Below, one piece after another: positions 25,224 to 34,836 of a stretch of 64,000 bases of DNA; positions within the stretch are counted from its first letter, which is position 1; each line of letters begins with the position of its first letter. Origin of the DNA: Ruminiclostridium sufflavum DSM 19573 (lineage in GTDB: Bacteria > Bacillota > Clostridia > Acetivibrionales > DSM-1351); assembly GCF_003208175.1 (NCBI RefSeq), contig NZ_QKMR01000012.1, forward strand, positions 82,150-146,149, in the 5' to 3' direction. The position numbers were made by a program, and so were the translations under genes. The notes beneath the pieces are model-generated. The model was not told the origin of the DNA, made no database searches, and saw only the letters and a program-made list of their open reading frames with translations.

Positions 25224-26552
25224 TTATCGTATTTTCCTGCACTCAAGGTAGAAGCGCTTTTCTTCTGCTTCACCCATTGAAAAGGTTTTTCTTGGGAGAG
25301 CTCCGTCTAAAATAACTGTTTTAAACAAATCGGTTTTATTCATGGGGGGGAGATAGAAGCCCATGTTGCCGGGCTGTGAGCCCAGCTTTTCAACAACGTC
25401 ATCACCATGAATATAATCAATTTTCACTTCCGGGTGGGATTTCATGTAGCAGTCCAGAAAGACCTGCAGTGTTCCCACCTCTAAATTATTCGCAGGATTA
25501 TTTATTGTTATACTGCCCTCACCTGCAGCGGTTATATATCTAAAGGTATGGCCGGCAGCCGTTTTTGAACTCTTGCAGGAAGGCACCCCGGAACAGGAGC
25601 GGCTGCTGTAGAATTTGCCGAAAGCGTTAATCAGCTCATCAGCATTTACATTAAATAGAACTCTGTGTATCGGTTCAAAAACAAGCCCGTCATCATGCAC
25701 ATTTACCAATTCCACCAGCGCAAATCTGGCGGGATGATTTTGCTGTTCCTCATATGAAAGAGATGCCTTTACATTTTCCCAGTGGCCTTTTGCAGAAGCC
25801 AGAGAGTGATTTCCGTCTCCGACAGCAAATAAAAGAATATTTTCATCGCTGCCGAGGCTGTATTTTTCGCGGAATACGTCTTTCTGCGCAAGCCTTGAAA
25901 GTGCATTTGCAATTGAGGAGATATCAGCTTCATCCGAGATTTTATAACCCTTTATATGTCCGCCGTCCATCATTAACTCAAAATCATATAATTTTTCAAA
26001 GTCCGAGGCTTTTGAAAAAAGTGGCTCAATAACTGTTTTGTCAGGATCATCAATCAGAACCATGATGTGAGGCAGCTCAATAGATGCCTTTTGGCGGATT
26101 TTAATTCGCGGAGGCAGACGCTCTATAACAGTACCCTCGGTAGCACGAATTAATGTATTTGATCCCTTTGTATAGTCATAGCATTCTAAGTCAAGGGCCA
26201 GCATCAATCCTTTTCTGGACTTTGAGCGGGAGGTTTTTCTGTCAACGAGAATAAAGGAATTCTCAAGCTCGGTGATAACCCTATCCTCCATATATTTCTT
26301 CATGTTTTTATTGATTTTGGATATCCTGCTTTCGCTGTCACTGTCCTCCAGATATACCTCCGGGAAAATTATATTGAGAGTTGAAGGCTTGCCGCTTGTA
26401 ATTTCTTCGACCTTTTTCCAGTAGCTCCGTTCCGAAGTATACTGATCACAGGCCACAACCGACCAGCTTCCGAAATCGCTGCCGCTGCCAGGTATCATAA
26501 TTTTTGGAATATGTACACCTAAATCAGATAAAGCTTTATTTGAATTACTCAT
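25224..26552 (-). CDS. DUF1015 family protein
   Basis: 442 residues. The ATG at 26552 follows GAGGAG with a good spacing; the in-frame GTG two codons earlier lies inside that site. The motif LLFAVGDGNHSLASAKGHWE near residues 240-260 and the ending PGNMGFYLPPMNKTDLFKTV identify DUF1015, a family of cytosolic proteins of unknown reaction. In many bacteria it is encoded next to serA and a serine aminotransferase, and here those genes lie 8 kb upstream on the other strand. A role in serine/phosphoserine handling (serine kinase SbnI-like proteins belong to this fold group) is inference. Confidence 0.85.
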   Translation of the reverse strand: MSNSNKALSDLGVHIPKIMIPGSGSDFGSWSVVACDQYTSERSYWKKVEEITSGKPSTLNIIFPEVYLEDSDSESRISKINKNMKKYMEDRVITELENSFILVDRKTSRSKSRKGLMLALDLECYDYTKGSNTLIRATEGTVIERLPPRIKIRQKASIELPHIMVLIDDPDKTVIEPLFSKASDFEKLYDFELMMDGGHIKGYKISDEADISSIANALSRLAQKDVFREKYSLGSDENILLFAVGDGNHSLASAKGHWENVKASLSYEEQQNHPARFALVELVNVHDDGLVFEPIHRVLFNVNADELINAFGKFYSSRSCSGVPSCKSSKTAAGHTFRYITAAGEGSITINNPANNLEVGTLQVFLDCYMKSHPEVKIDYIHGDDVVEKLGSQPGNMGFYLPPMNKTDLFKTVILDGALPRKTFSMGEAEEKRFYLECRKIR

Positions 26553-26752
26553 AAACACTCCTCATAATTTGTTTTTTTAGTTGATTTTCATGTAAATAAT
26601 TGTCTCACAAAGAATAAAAAAGTCAATCGCCGGATTAAAAAATTTATTATTTAAAAAGTGCCAATATTTAATTTTAAATTGTTTGAATTATTTAAATAAC
26701 TAAAACAAATAATAAGCATATTATGAAAGTGATAAGTGAAATGTGGTGAGAT

Positions 26753-27286
26753 ATGGTGATAAAAAAATACAGCAATGTCTTGGGCCTGCCTGTTATTTCC
26801 GCAAAGGACGGGGTGAAGATAGGCACCTTGAAGGATGTGGCCTTTTGCAGAGATAATATGGGTGTAGCAGGATTTATTTTAGAAAAGGACAGTCATAATC
26901 TGAAAGGAAATGTTGTGCTGTTGGAGGATGTTTTAAGCCTTGGGAATGATGCTCTTATAGTTGATGATGCTGACAGGCTTTTAAAATACAGAAAATTCAG
27001 AAAGTTTCCTGAAATGAAGGAAAGAATGCAGCTGCAAGGCTTTAAAATATATACTCATTCAGGTAATGATATTGGGATAGTTCAGGATATACTTTTTGAC
27101 TACAGAACAGGAAAGGTAGAAGGAGTACAGGTATCCGACGGTTTAGTCCAGGATTTGATGATGGGAAGAAATATACTTCCGTTTATAGGAAGGATTGAAA
27201 TAGGCAGCGACAATATTCTTGTAGAAAATGAGGCTGTTGAAGAGATGATGAATACAGGCGGAGGACTGAGAAGCCGGTTGAATTAG
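26753..27286 (+). CDS. Double PRC-barrel domain protein
   Basis: 177 residues made of two PRC-barrel repeats: LGLPVISAKDGVKIGTLKDV at 10-30 and QGFKIYTHSGNDIGIVQDIL at about 93-112, each followed by the strand pattern ending in a short acidic segment. PRC barrels are small beta domains used in RNA processing (RimM), photosystem assembly and sporulation proteins such as YlmC. The soluble two-domain form is common in clostridia and its binding partner is unknown. The start may be the ATG at 26753 or the GTG at 26756; GTGGTGAG precedes both. Confidence 0.85.
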   Translation: MVIKKYSNVLGLPVISAKDGVKIGTLKDVAFCRDNMGVAGFILEKDSHNLKGNVVLLEDVLSLGNDALIVDDADRLLKYRKFRKFPEMKERMQLQGFKIYTHSGNDIGIVQDILFDYRTGKVEGVQVSDGLVQDLMMGRNILPFIGRIEIGSDNILVENEAVEEMMNTGGGLRSRLN

Positions 27287-27370
27287 CAAGCCGTTGGTGA
27301 TTCAGGGGCCGGTAGATGGTACTGGAAAGCTGATTAACTTATAAGAATAATTTGCATATGGGATTTATAA

Positions 27371-27550
27371 AGTCAATTACGGTTGAACCCTTCGCGACGA
27401 TATATCGTCTTTTTAGGTGGACATATCTTTCAAGTATTTATTTGAAGGTTTCAACGGTTTGGGTTTTAGGGGTTTGTACTTAAGGAGGCTTTAGCCTCAA
27501 ACCCAAACTATCGCCCGATAGAATCGGTTTTTAGCCGATAGTAATTGACT
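27371..27550. repeat. Dispersed palindromic repeat, longest copy (copy B)
   Basis: 180 bp bounded by AGTCAATTAC (27371-27380) and GTAATTGACT (27541-27550). Inside are CGACGATATATCGTC, a self-complementary stretch shared with copy G, and AGGCTTTAGCCTCAAACCCA followed by AACTATCG, shared with copies C, D, E, H and J. No open reading frame fits within it, so it is not an autonomous transposon. It is the best reference copy of the family. Confidence 0.8.
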
Positions 27551-27638
27551 ATGTAAATTTATTCGCCGTATGGAGATAATATTTATATGGTAACAGAAGG
27601 ATTAATTAAAAAATTGACCGGTTTGGGAGGTGATTAGA

Positions 27639-27812
27639 ATGAAATTTGCAAAAGGAATGCTTATCGGGGGATTAATCGGGGCATCCATAAGTGTACTGAC
27701 AAATCCTGAAATAGTTGATCCACGCATGAGAAAGAGACTTATCAGGTCAGGTAAAAAAATAGTTCGCAGGTCAGGTAATGTATTTGATGACATGGTTCAC
27801 ATGTTCAGATAA
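27639..27812 (+). CDS. Small YtxH-like membrane-associated protein
   Basis: 57 residues from the ATG at 27639; GGGAGGTG (27625-27632) sits before it, so the in-frame GTG at 27630 is excluded. The N-terminus KFAKGMLIGGLIGASISVLT is a Gly-rich single membrane helix, followed by a basic region (RMRKRLIRSGKKIVRRS). This layout is seen in YtxH and related small gas-vesicle-like stress proteins. It lies just upstream of an AI-2E-family transporter. Confidence 0.65.
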   Translation: MKFAKGMLIGGLIGASISVLTNPEIVDPRMRKRLIRSGKKIVRRSGNVFDDMVHMFR

Positions 27813-27852
27813 GTTAGGATATGAATCTGCTTACGGCTAAAAACAGGTTTTT

Positions 27853-27886
27853 GCAAAACAGGATTGGTTTTTAATCCTTGTTTTGC
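27853..27886 (+). terminator. Hairpin between small protein and AI-2E gene
   Basis: GCAAAACAGGATT (27853-27865) pairs with AATCC TTGTTTTGC (27873-27886) with a one-base bulge. There is no clear T run after it, so it may be an inefficient terminator or an RNA stability element. Confidence 0.4.
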
Positions 27887-27945
27887 AATACCTTAGGCCT
27901 TCTTAACACAGTTTGCTTTACTAGATTTCTAGGCGGGAGGGTAAT

Positions 27946-28995
27946 ATGAGTAATGCAAAAAAGACCATATTTTACATAGCTCTTTCATTTCTGGTTACAG
28001 GAGCCGCTGTATTCATATACTTCTTCAATGACAAAATACTCAAGGTATTATCCCCCGTATTAATAGCAATTGTGATTGCCTATATAATTTATCCCCTTGT
28101 TGTTAAATTTGAAAGAAAGGGTTTAAAAAGAAGCGTTTCAATAATATTAATATACACCTTCATTGCATTGGTGCTGGTATTTTTCTCAATATATATTATG
28201 CCTTATGTGCTGAATAATGCGAAGGAGCTTTTTAATACATTACCCAGTATAACAAGCAAATATCAGGAGCTTTTCAATTCTTTCATATCAAAAATAAAGA
28301 CAAGCAAATGGCCGCCGGAAATAAAGAAGCTTATTTTTGGTGAAATAGATAATGCAACTGTAATACTGCAGCATTTTTTTTCACAGACCATGAAAAAATC
28401 CCTCGGGGTGGTTGCCTCATCAATTGCCATACTGGTGAACACAGTGCTGTCAATGATAATCGCATATTATTTTTTAAAGGATATTGAAGGGATAAAAAGG
28501 TCCGCTCTCATGATTGCGCCCAAGAGAATGCGTAATGATCTCGTGAATATAGGCAGGGAACTGAACGGAATAGTTACACATTTCATACAGGGGCAATTGC
28601 TTACCGCATGTATTGTTGGGATTTTAGAAACCGTAGGCCTGTATTTTGTACATGTTAAGTATCCTTTCATTTTAGGGGTAATAGGCGGTATTGCCAATAT
28701 TATACCCTATTTCGGGCCGTTTCTGGGAGCTGTTCCGGCTGTGGCGATAGCTTTGCTGGACTCACCCGGCAAAGCATTTTTTACAATTTTGGTGTTTATA
28801 ATAGTTCAGCAGATTGACAATGCCTTTATTTCCCCCAAGATAATTGAGGGCAAGCTTGGCCTGCATCCCATAACTACAATTGTCGCGGTGCTGATAGGAG
28901 GAGAGTTTTTCGGAATAATCGGTATGCTGATTGGAGTGCCGGTTACAGCGATGCTTAAGGTTATAATAAAAAAAATGATTGACATGGTTGTGTAA
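27946..28995 (+). CDS. AI-2E / PerM family transporter (UPF0118), second copy
   Basis: 349 residues with the same plan as the protein at 5025: two N-terminal helices, a long soluble segment (KELFNTLPSITSKYQELFNS), then six helices. The family block is IVQQIDNAFISPKIIEGKLG followed by LHPITTIVAVLIGGEFFGII. The ATG follows GGGAGGG. Within the family, Bacillus YtvI/YrrI-type proteins and the E. coli AI-2 exporter are relatives; the substrate is not determined. It shares the 27.6-29.5 kb cluster with small membrane proteins. Confidence 0.88.
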   Translation: MSNAKKTIFYIALSFLVTGAAVFIYFFNDKILKVLSPVLIAIVIAYIIYPLVVKFERKGLKRSVSIILIYTFIALVLVFFSIYIMPYVLNNAKELFNTLPSITSKYQELFNSFISKIKTSKWPPEIKKLIFGEIDNATVILQHFFSQTMKKSLGVVASSIAILVNTVLSMIIAYYFLKDIEGIKRSALMIAPKRMRNDLVNIGRELNGIVTHFIQGQLLTACIVGILETVGLYFVHVKYPFILGVIGGIANIIPYFGPFLGAVPAVAIALLDSPGKAFFTILVFIIVQQIDNAFISPKIIEGKLGLHPITTIVAVLIGGEFFGIIGMLIGVPVTAMLKVIIKKMIDMVV

Positions 28996-29118
28996 AAATA
29001 TATTGATTAAAAATATGTAAACCTTTATCATATTGTTGTAAGCAAATAAATTATTGTATATGCATTTATAAGGTTGGCGGCATGCCCCTTGCATTGTTTG
29101 TAAACGGAGGGAAAAACA

Positions 29119-29505
29119 GTGAAACTTAAACAAAAGCACAGGAATATTATAGTACTTTCAATAGCAGCAATCTTTATAATTTATGGACTTTTAAATATGA
29201 GATTCCATTTTAATGTAAGCACTGAAACAGAGAACAATGTGACATGGATATTGACAATAGCTGCGATTGCACTGCTGTTCAGCGGCAGAAAGCCAAAAAT
29301 GAATAATGCGGAGGGCAACGGCTCGGAGGATAATTCTGCCGGAAATAAGAATATTGAGGCGGGAAGCTTAGAAGAGGCTGGTACAAAAGCCGGTGCTGAG
29401 GAAAAAACCGTTGCTGCCGGAAGCAATACTGTTGAGGCGTTAAGCTTGGAGGAGACAGCTGCTGATACAGCGGCCCGGGAAAAACAGGATGAAAGCTCAG
29501 ATTAG
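29119..29505 (+). CDS. Small two-helix membrane protein with acidic tail
   Basis: 128 residues starting at a GTG (29119) eight bases after GGAGGG. Two membrane helices (IIVLSIAAIFIIYGLLNM; WILTIAAIALLFSG) with a short loop between them are followed by about 65 residues of low-complexity acidic, Ala/Glu-rich sequence. This tail has a doubled unit: NIEAGSLEEAGT and NTVEALSLEETA. The tail should be disordered. I recognise no family. It is the last gene before the valS T-box and probably belongs with the AI-2E gene, 123 bases upstream. Confidence 0.6.
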   Translation: MKLKQKHRNIIVLSIAAIFIIYGLLNMRFHFNVSTETENNVTWILTIAAIALLFSGRKPKMNNAEGNGSEDNSAGNKNIEAGSLEEAGTKAGAEEKTVAAGSNTVEALSLEETAADTAAREKQDESSD

Positions 29506-29531
29506 AAGAGAATTTTAAAAAAAAGTTCCGC

Positions 29532-29560
29532 TTGACAGAAAAGCACATATTTTATATCAT
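29532..29560 (+). promoter_or_regulatory. Promoter of the T-box operon
   Basis: TTGACA (29532-29537), 17 bases, then TATCAT (29555-29560), placing the start near 29567 just before the T-box leader. A TATAAT at 29591 lacks a matching -35. Confidence 0.6.
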
Positions 29561-29596
29561 TATTTTTAAGTATTTAATTTTATTATATTTTATAAT

Positions 29597-29953
29597 GGCG
29601 ATGAACAAGAGGAGTAGACAGCTGATTTTCAAAAGAGAGGAGCCGAATGGTGAAAGGCTCTGAAATTGACGCTGTTGAAGGTAGCTTGGGAGCTCCGCAC
29701 TGAAAATTGTATAGCTTTGTTTTTTCTGCTTTAAGTAATGCCGGAGTGTTAAAGCCCTGAGGTATATATTGGCGGGTGAGCAAATGCGAAATACTATAAG
29801 TAGGAGGCGGCGGATTGCGAACGTTAATCGTTTTGAGATTTATTGGTGATTTTTTGCAGCTGATTGAAAGCAGGATTTTTAAAGGTTATCAATGAAATTT
29901 TGGTGGTACCGCGAATATAGCTTTCGTCCAAATATTGGATGAGAGCTTTTTTT
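29597..29953 (+). promoter_or_regulatory. T-box riboswitch (valine) controlling the valS operon
   Basis: The conserved T-box sequence TGGTGGTACCGCG is at 29901-29913 and is followed by the terminator: AGCTTTCGTCCA (29919-29930) pairs with TGGATGAGAGCT (29936-29947), then TTTTTTT. Upstream, AAGAGGAGTAGACA (about 29606) opens stem I. Uncharged tRNA binds the leader and the ACC end pairs with the T-box bulge, letting transcription continue. The specifier is presumably valine because valS follows; a GTT in GCTGTTGAAG near 29672 is a candidate, not proven. Confidence 0.92.
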
Positions 29954-30046
29954 GATACTAAAAATATTTTATTGAAGCTTTGAATTTGTAATTAAAGCAT
30001 GTATTTGGGGTTTATATCATACGGAAGGGACGGAGGGAGGATCGGA

Positions 30047-30292
30047 ATGAAAACAATAGATATAATTGCTCTGGCAATAATAGCTGTGGGATTTGCGGCA
30101 GTATTGCTATCAAGAGCTGTAGTGAAAAAATTTGATTTGGTGCAGAGGCAGCATTGCAAGTATGCGGAGGAATTGTCCGAGGAAGAGCTGAACGAGTATA
30201 AGCTGAATAAGGCTATGTTTAATATTAAGATAACCGGGATTATTATTACAGTGCCAGGTTTGATATTGCTGCTTGTTTCAAGCAGATTCTGA
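30047..30292 (+). CDS. Small membrane protein between the T-box and valS
   Basis: 81 residues from the ATG at 30047, seven bases after GGAGGGAGG (30032-30040); the frame extends to 29999 with no ribosome site. Two membrane helices (IIALAIIAVGFAAVLLSRAV; ITGIIITVPGLILLLVSS) flank a charged segment (CKYAEELSEEELNEYKLNK). No family is recognised. It lies after the T-box terminator and 75 bases before valS, so its expression should rise under valine starvation along with the synthetase, which is unusual for a protein of this type. Confidence 0.7.
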   Translation: MKTIDIIALAIIAVGFAAVLLSRAVVKKFDLVQRQHCKYAEELSEEELNEYKLNKAMFNIKITGIIITVPGLILLLVSSRF

Positions 30293-30366
30293 GTAGAAGC
30301 GGCAGGGCATGAAGAATAATGCTGAAAGCAGAATAAGGAATTAATATAAAATTGGAGGGCACGAAT

Positions 30367-33024
30367 ATGGACGAACAGCAAAACATTGCAAAACAATATG
30401 ATCCCGGTCAGGTTGAGGATAAACTTTACAAAAAATGGATGGAAGAGGGATATTTTCATGCGGTTCCTGACAGCAGTAAAAAACCCTATACGATTGTAAT
30501 GCCGCCGCCTAATATAACCGGACAGCTTCATATGGGGCATGCACTGGACAATACACTGCAGGATATTCTAACCAGAACAAAGAGGATGCAGGGCTACAGC
30601 GCATTGTGGCTTCCGGGAACAGACCATGCCAGTATTGCCACAGAAGCCAAAATAGTTGATGCTATGGCAAAAGAAGGTATTACAAAGGGCATGATAGGCC
30701 GTGAGAAATTTTTGGAAAGAGCGTGGGAATGGAGAAAGGTTTACGGCGGCAGAATAGCGGAGCAGCTCAAAAAGCTGGGTAGCTCCTGTGACTGGGAAAG
30801 AGAACGCTTTACAATGGATGAAGGCTTGTCAAAGGCAGTTCAGGAGGTGTTCCTGAAGCTGTATGATAAAGGGCTTATTTATAAAGGAGAGAGAATAACA
30901 AACTGGTGTCCTAAGTGCAATACCTCCATTTCCGATATAGAGGTTGAATACGAGGAGCAGGCAGGGCATTTCTGGCATATAAAATATCCCGTTAAGGACA
31001 GTGACGAGTTTGTAATAATAGCCACAACACGTCCGGAAACACTATTGGGAGATACGGCTGTTGCGGTTAATCCCGAGGATGAAAGATACGCTCATCTGGT
31101 TGGGAAAACTCTGGTGCTTCCGCTTGTAAACAAGGAAATACCTGTTATAGCCGATTCTTACGTTGATAAGGAATTTGGCACCGGCTGCGTTAAAATTACA
31201 CCCGCACATGACCCCAACGACTTTGAGGTTGGACTTAGGCATGATTTGCCTGTGGTAAGAATTATGGATGACAACGCAATAATGAATGATAACGCAGGCC
31301 AATATAAAGGTCTTGACAGATATGAAGCCCGGAGAAAAATGGTAGAGGAGCTTGATAAGCTTGGTCTGCTGGTAAAAATAGAAAATCACAGTCACAATGT
31401 TGGTACCTGCCAGAGATGCAGAACAGTTATCGAGCCGTTTATCTCAAAGCAGTGGTATGTCCGCATGAAGCCGTTGGCAGAGCCTGCAATAGAAGCCGTA
31501 AGAAGCGGAAATACTAAATTTGTGCCGGAAAGATTCTCAAAAATATATTATAACTGGATGGAAAATATTCAGGATTGGTGTATTTCAAGACAGCTTTGGT
31601 GGGGACACAGAATCCCGGCATATTACTGCCAGCAGTGCGGTAATATGATGGTACAGGGAGAGGCTCCGGATAAGTGCTCAAAGTGCGGAAGCACAAAAAC
31701 AGAGCAGGACCCGGATACGCTTGATACATGGTTCAGCTCGGCACTTTGGCCTTTTTCAACTCTGGGCTGGCCTGAGAAAACAGAGGATCTGCAATATTAC
31801 TATCCTACGGATGTTCTTGTAACAGGCTACGATATAATATTTTTCTGGGTTGCCAGAATGATATTCTCCGGTGTTGAGCATATGAAGGAGACTCCGTTTA
31901 AGTATGTATTTATTCATGGTATTGTCAGGGACCCGCAGGGAAGGAAAATGAGCAAATCCCTCGGAAACGGAATTGATCCTCTGGAGGTAATTGCCAGGTA
32001 CGGTACTGATGCGCTTAGATTTGCATTAGTTATAGGCAATTCGCCAGGCAATGATTTAAGATTCTCAGACGAGAAGGTTGAAGCTGCCAGAAATTTTGCA
32101 AACAAGGTTTGGAATGCTTCCAGATTTGTTCTGATGAATTTTGATGAGAGGCTTGATTTCGGCAAGGTTGATAAGAATAAGCTTACAGCTGCCGACAAAT
32201 GGGTAATGTCAAGAATAAACACAGTGACAAAAGAGGTTACTGAAAATATTGATAAATTCGAGCTGGGTCTTGGGCTTCAGAAGATATACGACTTTATTTG
32301 GGAGGAATTCTGCGACTGGTATATTGAAATGGTTAAGCCAAGGCTTTATGACAGGGAAAGTGAAGGAAGACTCGAGGCTCAGTATGTTCTGAATTTTGTT
32401 CTGGGAAATGCAATGAAGCTGCTGCATCCTTATATGCCGTTTGTTACGGAGGAAATATACACCCACCTTATAAATGACGGAAAAAGCATAATGATTTCGG
32501 AATGGCCTGAATATAGTGAGGAACTGAACTTTGCTGCAGATGAAGCAAAGATGAAAACGATAATGGATGCAATCAGGAGTATCAGAAACATTCGTGCCGA
32601 AATGAATGTTCCGCCTGCAAAACGTGCAAAGGTTATATTTGTGGCGGCAGGAGAGGAAGACAAAGCAACCTTGGCAGCCGGAGAGGCTTTCTTCCAGAGG
32701 CTTGCAGGGGCTTCCGGAACAGTTGTGCAATCCGGCAAGGAGGGCATTCCGGCAGATGCCGTAGGTACTGTTATTGCCGGAGTTGAAATATTTATTCCTC
32801 TTGATGAGCTGATTGATTTTGAAAAGGAAATTGAAAGACTGGCAAAAGAGAAGGCAAACCTTGAAGGAGAGCTGAAAAGAGTGAACGGTAAGCTGAACAA
32901 CGAAGGCTTTGTATCAAAGGCTCCGGTAAAGGTTATTGAAGAGGAAAAGGCAAAAAGGGAAAAATATCAGGATATGTACGGCAAGGTTGTTGAAAGATTG
33001 GAAGGTCTGAAGGGTAAGGCTTAA
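30367..33024 (+). CDS. valS: Valyl-tRNA synthetase
   Basis: 885 residues, the normal length. The ATG at 30367 follows GGAGGG (30354-30359); the in-frame TTG at 30352 lies before that site. [15 protein letters not shown] (about 45-59) is the HIGH motif and [16 protein letters not shown] (about 525) the KMSKS loop. A four-cysteine zinc-ribbon-like insert is seen (CQQCGNMM and CSKCGS). The C-terminal 70 residues form the coiled-coil tRNA-binding arm ([20 protein letters not shown]). It attaches valine to tRNA-Val and edits threonine. The T-box upstream controls it. Confidence 0.98.
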   Translation: MDEQQNIAKQYDPGQVEDKLYKKWMEEGYFHAVPDSSKKPYTIVMPPPNITGQLHMGHALDNTLQDILTRTKRMQGYSALWLPGTDHASIATEAKIVDAMAKEGITKGMIGREKFLERAWEWRKVYGGRIAEQLKKLGSSCDWERERFTMDEGLSKAVQEVFLKLYDKGLIYKGERITNWCPKCNTSISDIEVEYEEQAGHFWHIKYPVKDSDEFVIIATTRPETLLGDTAVAVNPEDERYAHLVGKTLVLPLVNKEIPVIADSYVDKEFGTGCVKITPAHDPNDFEVGLRHDLPVVRIMDDNAIMNDNAGQYKGLDRYEARRKMVEELDKLGLLVKIENHSHNVGTCQRCRTVIEPFISKQWYVRMKPLAEPAIEAVRSGNTKFVPERFSKIYYNWMENIQDWCISRQLWWGHRIPAYYCQQCGNMMVQGEAPDKCSKCGSTKTEQDPDTLDTWFSSALWPFSTLGWPEKTEDLQYYYPTDVLVTGYDIIFFWVARMIFSGVEHMKETPFKYVFIHGIVRDPQGRKMSKSLGNGIDPLEVIARYGTDALRFALVIGNSPGNDLRFSDEKVEAARNFANKVWNASRFVLMNFDERLDFGKVDKNKLTAADKWVMSRINTVTKEVTENIDKFELGLGLQKIYDFIWEEFCDWYIEMVKPRLYDRESEGRLEAQYVLNFVLGNAMKLLHPYMPFVTEEIYTHLINDGKSIMISEWPEYSEELNFAADEAKMKTIMDAIRSIRNIRAEMNVPPAKRAKVIFVAAGEEDKATLAAGEAFFQRLAGASGTVVQSGKEGIPADAVGTVIAGVEIFIPLDELIDFEKEIERLAKEKANLEGELKRVNGKLNNEGFVSKAPVKVIEEEKAKREKYQDMYGKVVERLEGLKGKA

Positions 33025-33091
33025 ACTGATAACATTTGTAAATAAACTCCCTGATACAGTAGCATATTAACTTCTGCAAAATATAATATTA

Positions 33092-33196
33092 GTGGAGTCA
33101 ATTATATTTAAAAGCCGTAGCCTATGGAAGATTGACTATATGGGCTTCAGCCTCAGGCCCAAATTATCGGCTTTAGCTGTTAGTAATTGACTCCAC
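33092..33196. repeat. Dispersed palindromic repeat (copy C)
   Basis: 105 bp with 13-bp perfect ends, GTGGAGTCAATTA (33092-33104) and TAATTGACTCCAC (33184-33196). The interior has GGGCTTCAGCCTCAGGCCCA and TTATCGGCTTTAGCTGTTAG, variants of the module in copy B. The outermost GTGG/CCAC bases differ from other copies but are still complementary. Confidence 0.78.
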
Positions 33197-33247
33197 GAAC
33201 TCTTTAGCAGGTTTTTGTGCCGGAATTTCGGTGTGAGGGGGGGTTAT

Positions 33248-34690
33248 ATGTTCAACAGCTTTTTTAATAATCAGTTTATTTTTAATTCCAATCGGTCGGG
33301 AAGGAATTTTAATCAGCCGGCGGCCAGCTGTTACCAATGCGGGGTCAAGAATAAGTACAGGGATATGGTAGTGGGAGTAAACGCAAAGGTTCCTCTTGAT
33401 GACGGGACATATATAACGGGGGTTAATTTCGATAATGCCGCTACCACTCCGCCCTTCTATTCAGTGGAAAAGGAAGTAAGAGATTTTTTGCCGTGGTATT
33501 CCTCGATACATAGAGGCCGCGGCTATAAATCAATGCTGTCCACAGAAGCCTTTGAGGCGGGAAGAGATATAATCAAACGCTTTGTGAACGCCGACAGCAA
33601 ACGGGATGTTGTAATCTATACAAAGAATACCACGGATTCAATAAATATGCTTGCGTCTGTATTGAGCCAGAATAAGGATGGCAGGGATGTGGTGCTGTCT
33701 ACATGGATGGAGCATGCTTCGAATGATTTACCGTGGAGAGATAAGTTTTTTGTTGATTATGTGGGGGTTGATAAATTCGGAAGACTTTCATTGGAGGATT
33801 TTGAAGCAAAACTCAAAAAATATAAAGACAGGATTAGGCTGGTTTCTGTAACAGGGGCGTCAAATGTGACAGGGTATATCAATGATATACACAAAATGGC
33901 TGTAATGGCACATGGAAGCGGAGCGCAAATTCATGTTGACGGAGCGCAGCTGGTTCCTCATATGGCTGTGGATATGCAGGATTTTGAGAGCGCTGCTCAT
34001 ATTGATTATCTGTCCTTCTCCGCGCACAAAATGTATGCCCCATATGGAAGCGGTGTGCTTATCGGCCCCGGAGCTGTGTTTGAAAACTGCCTTCCTTACA
34101 GTCAGGGCGGAAGTATAATAAAGCTTGTAACACATGAACGGATATGGTGGGAGGAGCCTCCGCAAAAAAATGAAGCAGGCTCACCTAATCTTATAGGAAC
34201 AGTAGCAATGGTATCGGCAATAAAAACTTTGTCAAAGCTAGGTATGGACAATGCTTTCAGCCAAGAGAAAAGCCTTCTTGAATATGCTTACAACAAAATG
34301 AAAAGCATACCGGATATTAAGTTTTACGGTCATCCCGGAAAGCAGGAAATGATTGGTGTCATACCCTTTAATATGGAGGGTGTGCATCATTCTCTTATGT
34401 CTGCTATTTTATCCTATGAAGCAGGTATTGCAGTAAGAAACGGCTATTTCTGCTCCCATCCCTATTGTGAGAAGCTTCTGGGCTATTCTCCGAAGGAAAT
34501 GGAGGAGCTTATGAACGATCCTGATTCATTATTTCCCGGAATTGTAAGAATAAGCTTCGGATTGTATAATGATTATGGGGAAATTGACAGGCTGGTATAT
34601 ATATTAAACAGGATAGCGGTAAATAAAAAATATTATATAGATAAGTATAACGGTTCCAGAGGACGGTATAACATTAAAAATGAAGTTTAA
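33248..34690 (+). CDS. Cysteine desulfurase-like class V aminotransferase
   Basis: 480 residues from the ATG at 33248 after GAGGGGGGG. After an Asn/Phe-rich leader containing a CYQCG pair, VNFDNAATTPPFYSVEKEV begins the PLP fold. HVDGAQLVPHMAVDM supplies the Asp and YLSFSAHKMYAPYGSGVLIG the PLP lysine (about 260). A Cys in AVRNGYFCSHPYC occupies the region of the persulfide loop, but the spacing is unlike typical SufS/IscS. The N-terminal 60 residues are an extra segment. It may mobilise sulfur from cysteine or act on another amino acid. There is no sufBCD or iscU beside it. Confidence 0.75.
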   Translation: MFNSFFNNQFIFNSNRSGRNFNQPAASCYQCGVKNKYRDMVVGVNAKVPLDDGTYITGVNFDNAATTPPFYSVEKEVRDFLPWYSSIHRGRGYKSMLSTEAFEAGRDIIKRFVNADSKRDVVIYTKNTTDSINMLASVLSQNKDGRDVVLSTWMEHASNDLPWRDKFFVDYVGVDKFGRLSLEDFEAKLKKYKDRIRLVSVTGASNVTGYINDIHKMAVMAHGSGAQIHVDGAQLVPHMAVDMQDFESAAHIDYLSFSAHKMYAPYGSGVLIGPGAVFENCLPYSQGGSIIKLVTHERIWWEEPPQKNEAGSPNLIGTVAMVSAIKTLSKLGMDNAFSQEKSLLEYAYNKMKSIPDIKFYGHPGKQEMIGVIPFNMEGVHHSLMSAILSYEAGIAVRNGYFCSHPYCEKLLGYSPKEMEELMNDPDSLFPGIVRISFGLYNDYGEIDRLVYILNRIAVNKKYYIDKYNGSRGRYNIKNEV

Positions 34691-34836
34691 AAGATATTTT
34701 TACTATATACAACAAAAACATAAATATGTTACACTAAATTAAGTAAATTAAAAACTATAAATATATGATTATTAATATATAATTTCAGAAAGAATAGCTT
34801 ATTTGCTAAGGATAAAAAATATAATCAGGTGATTAA

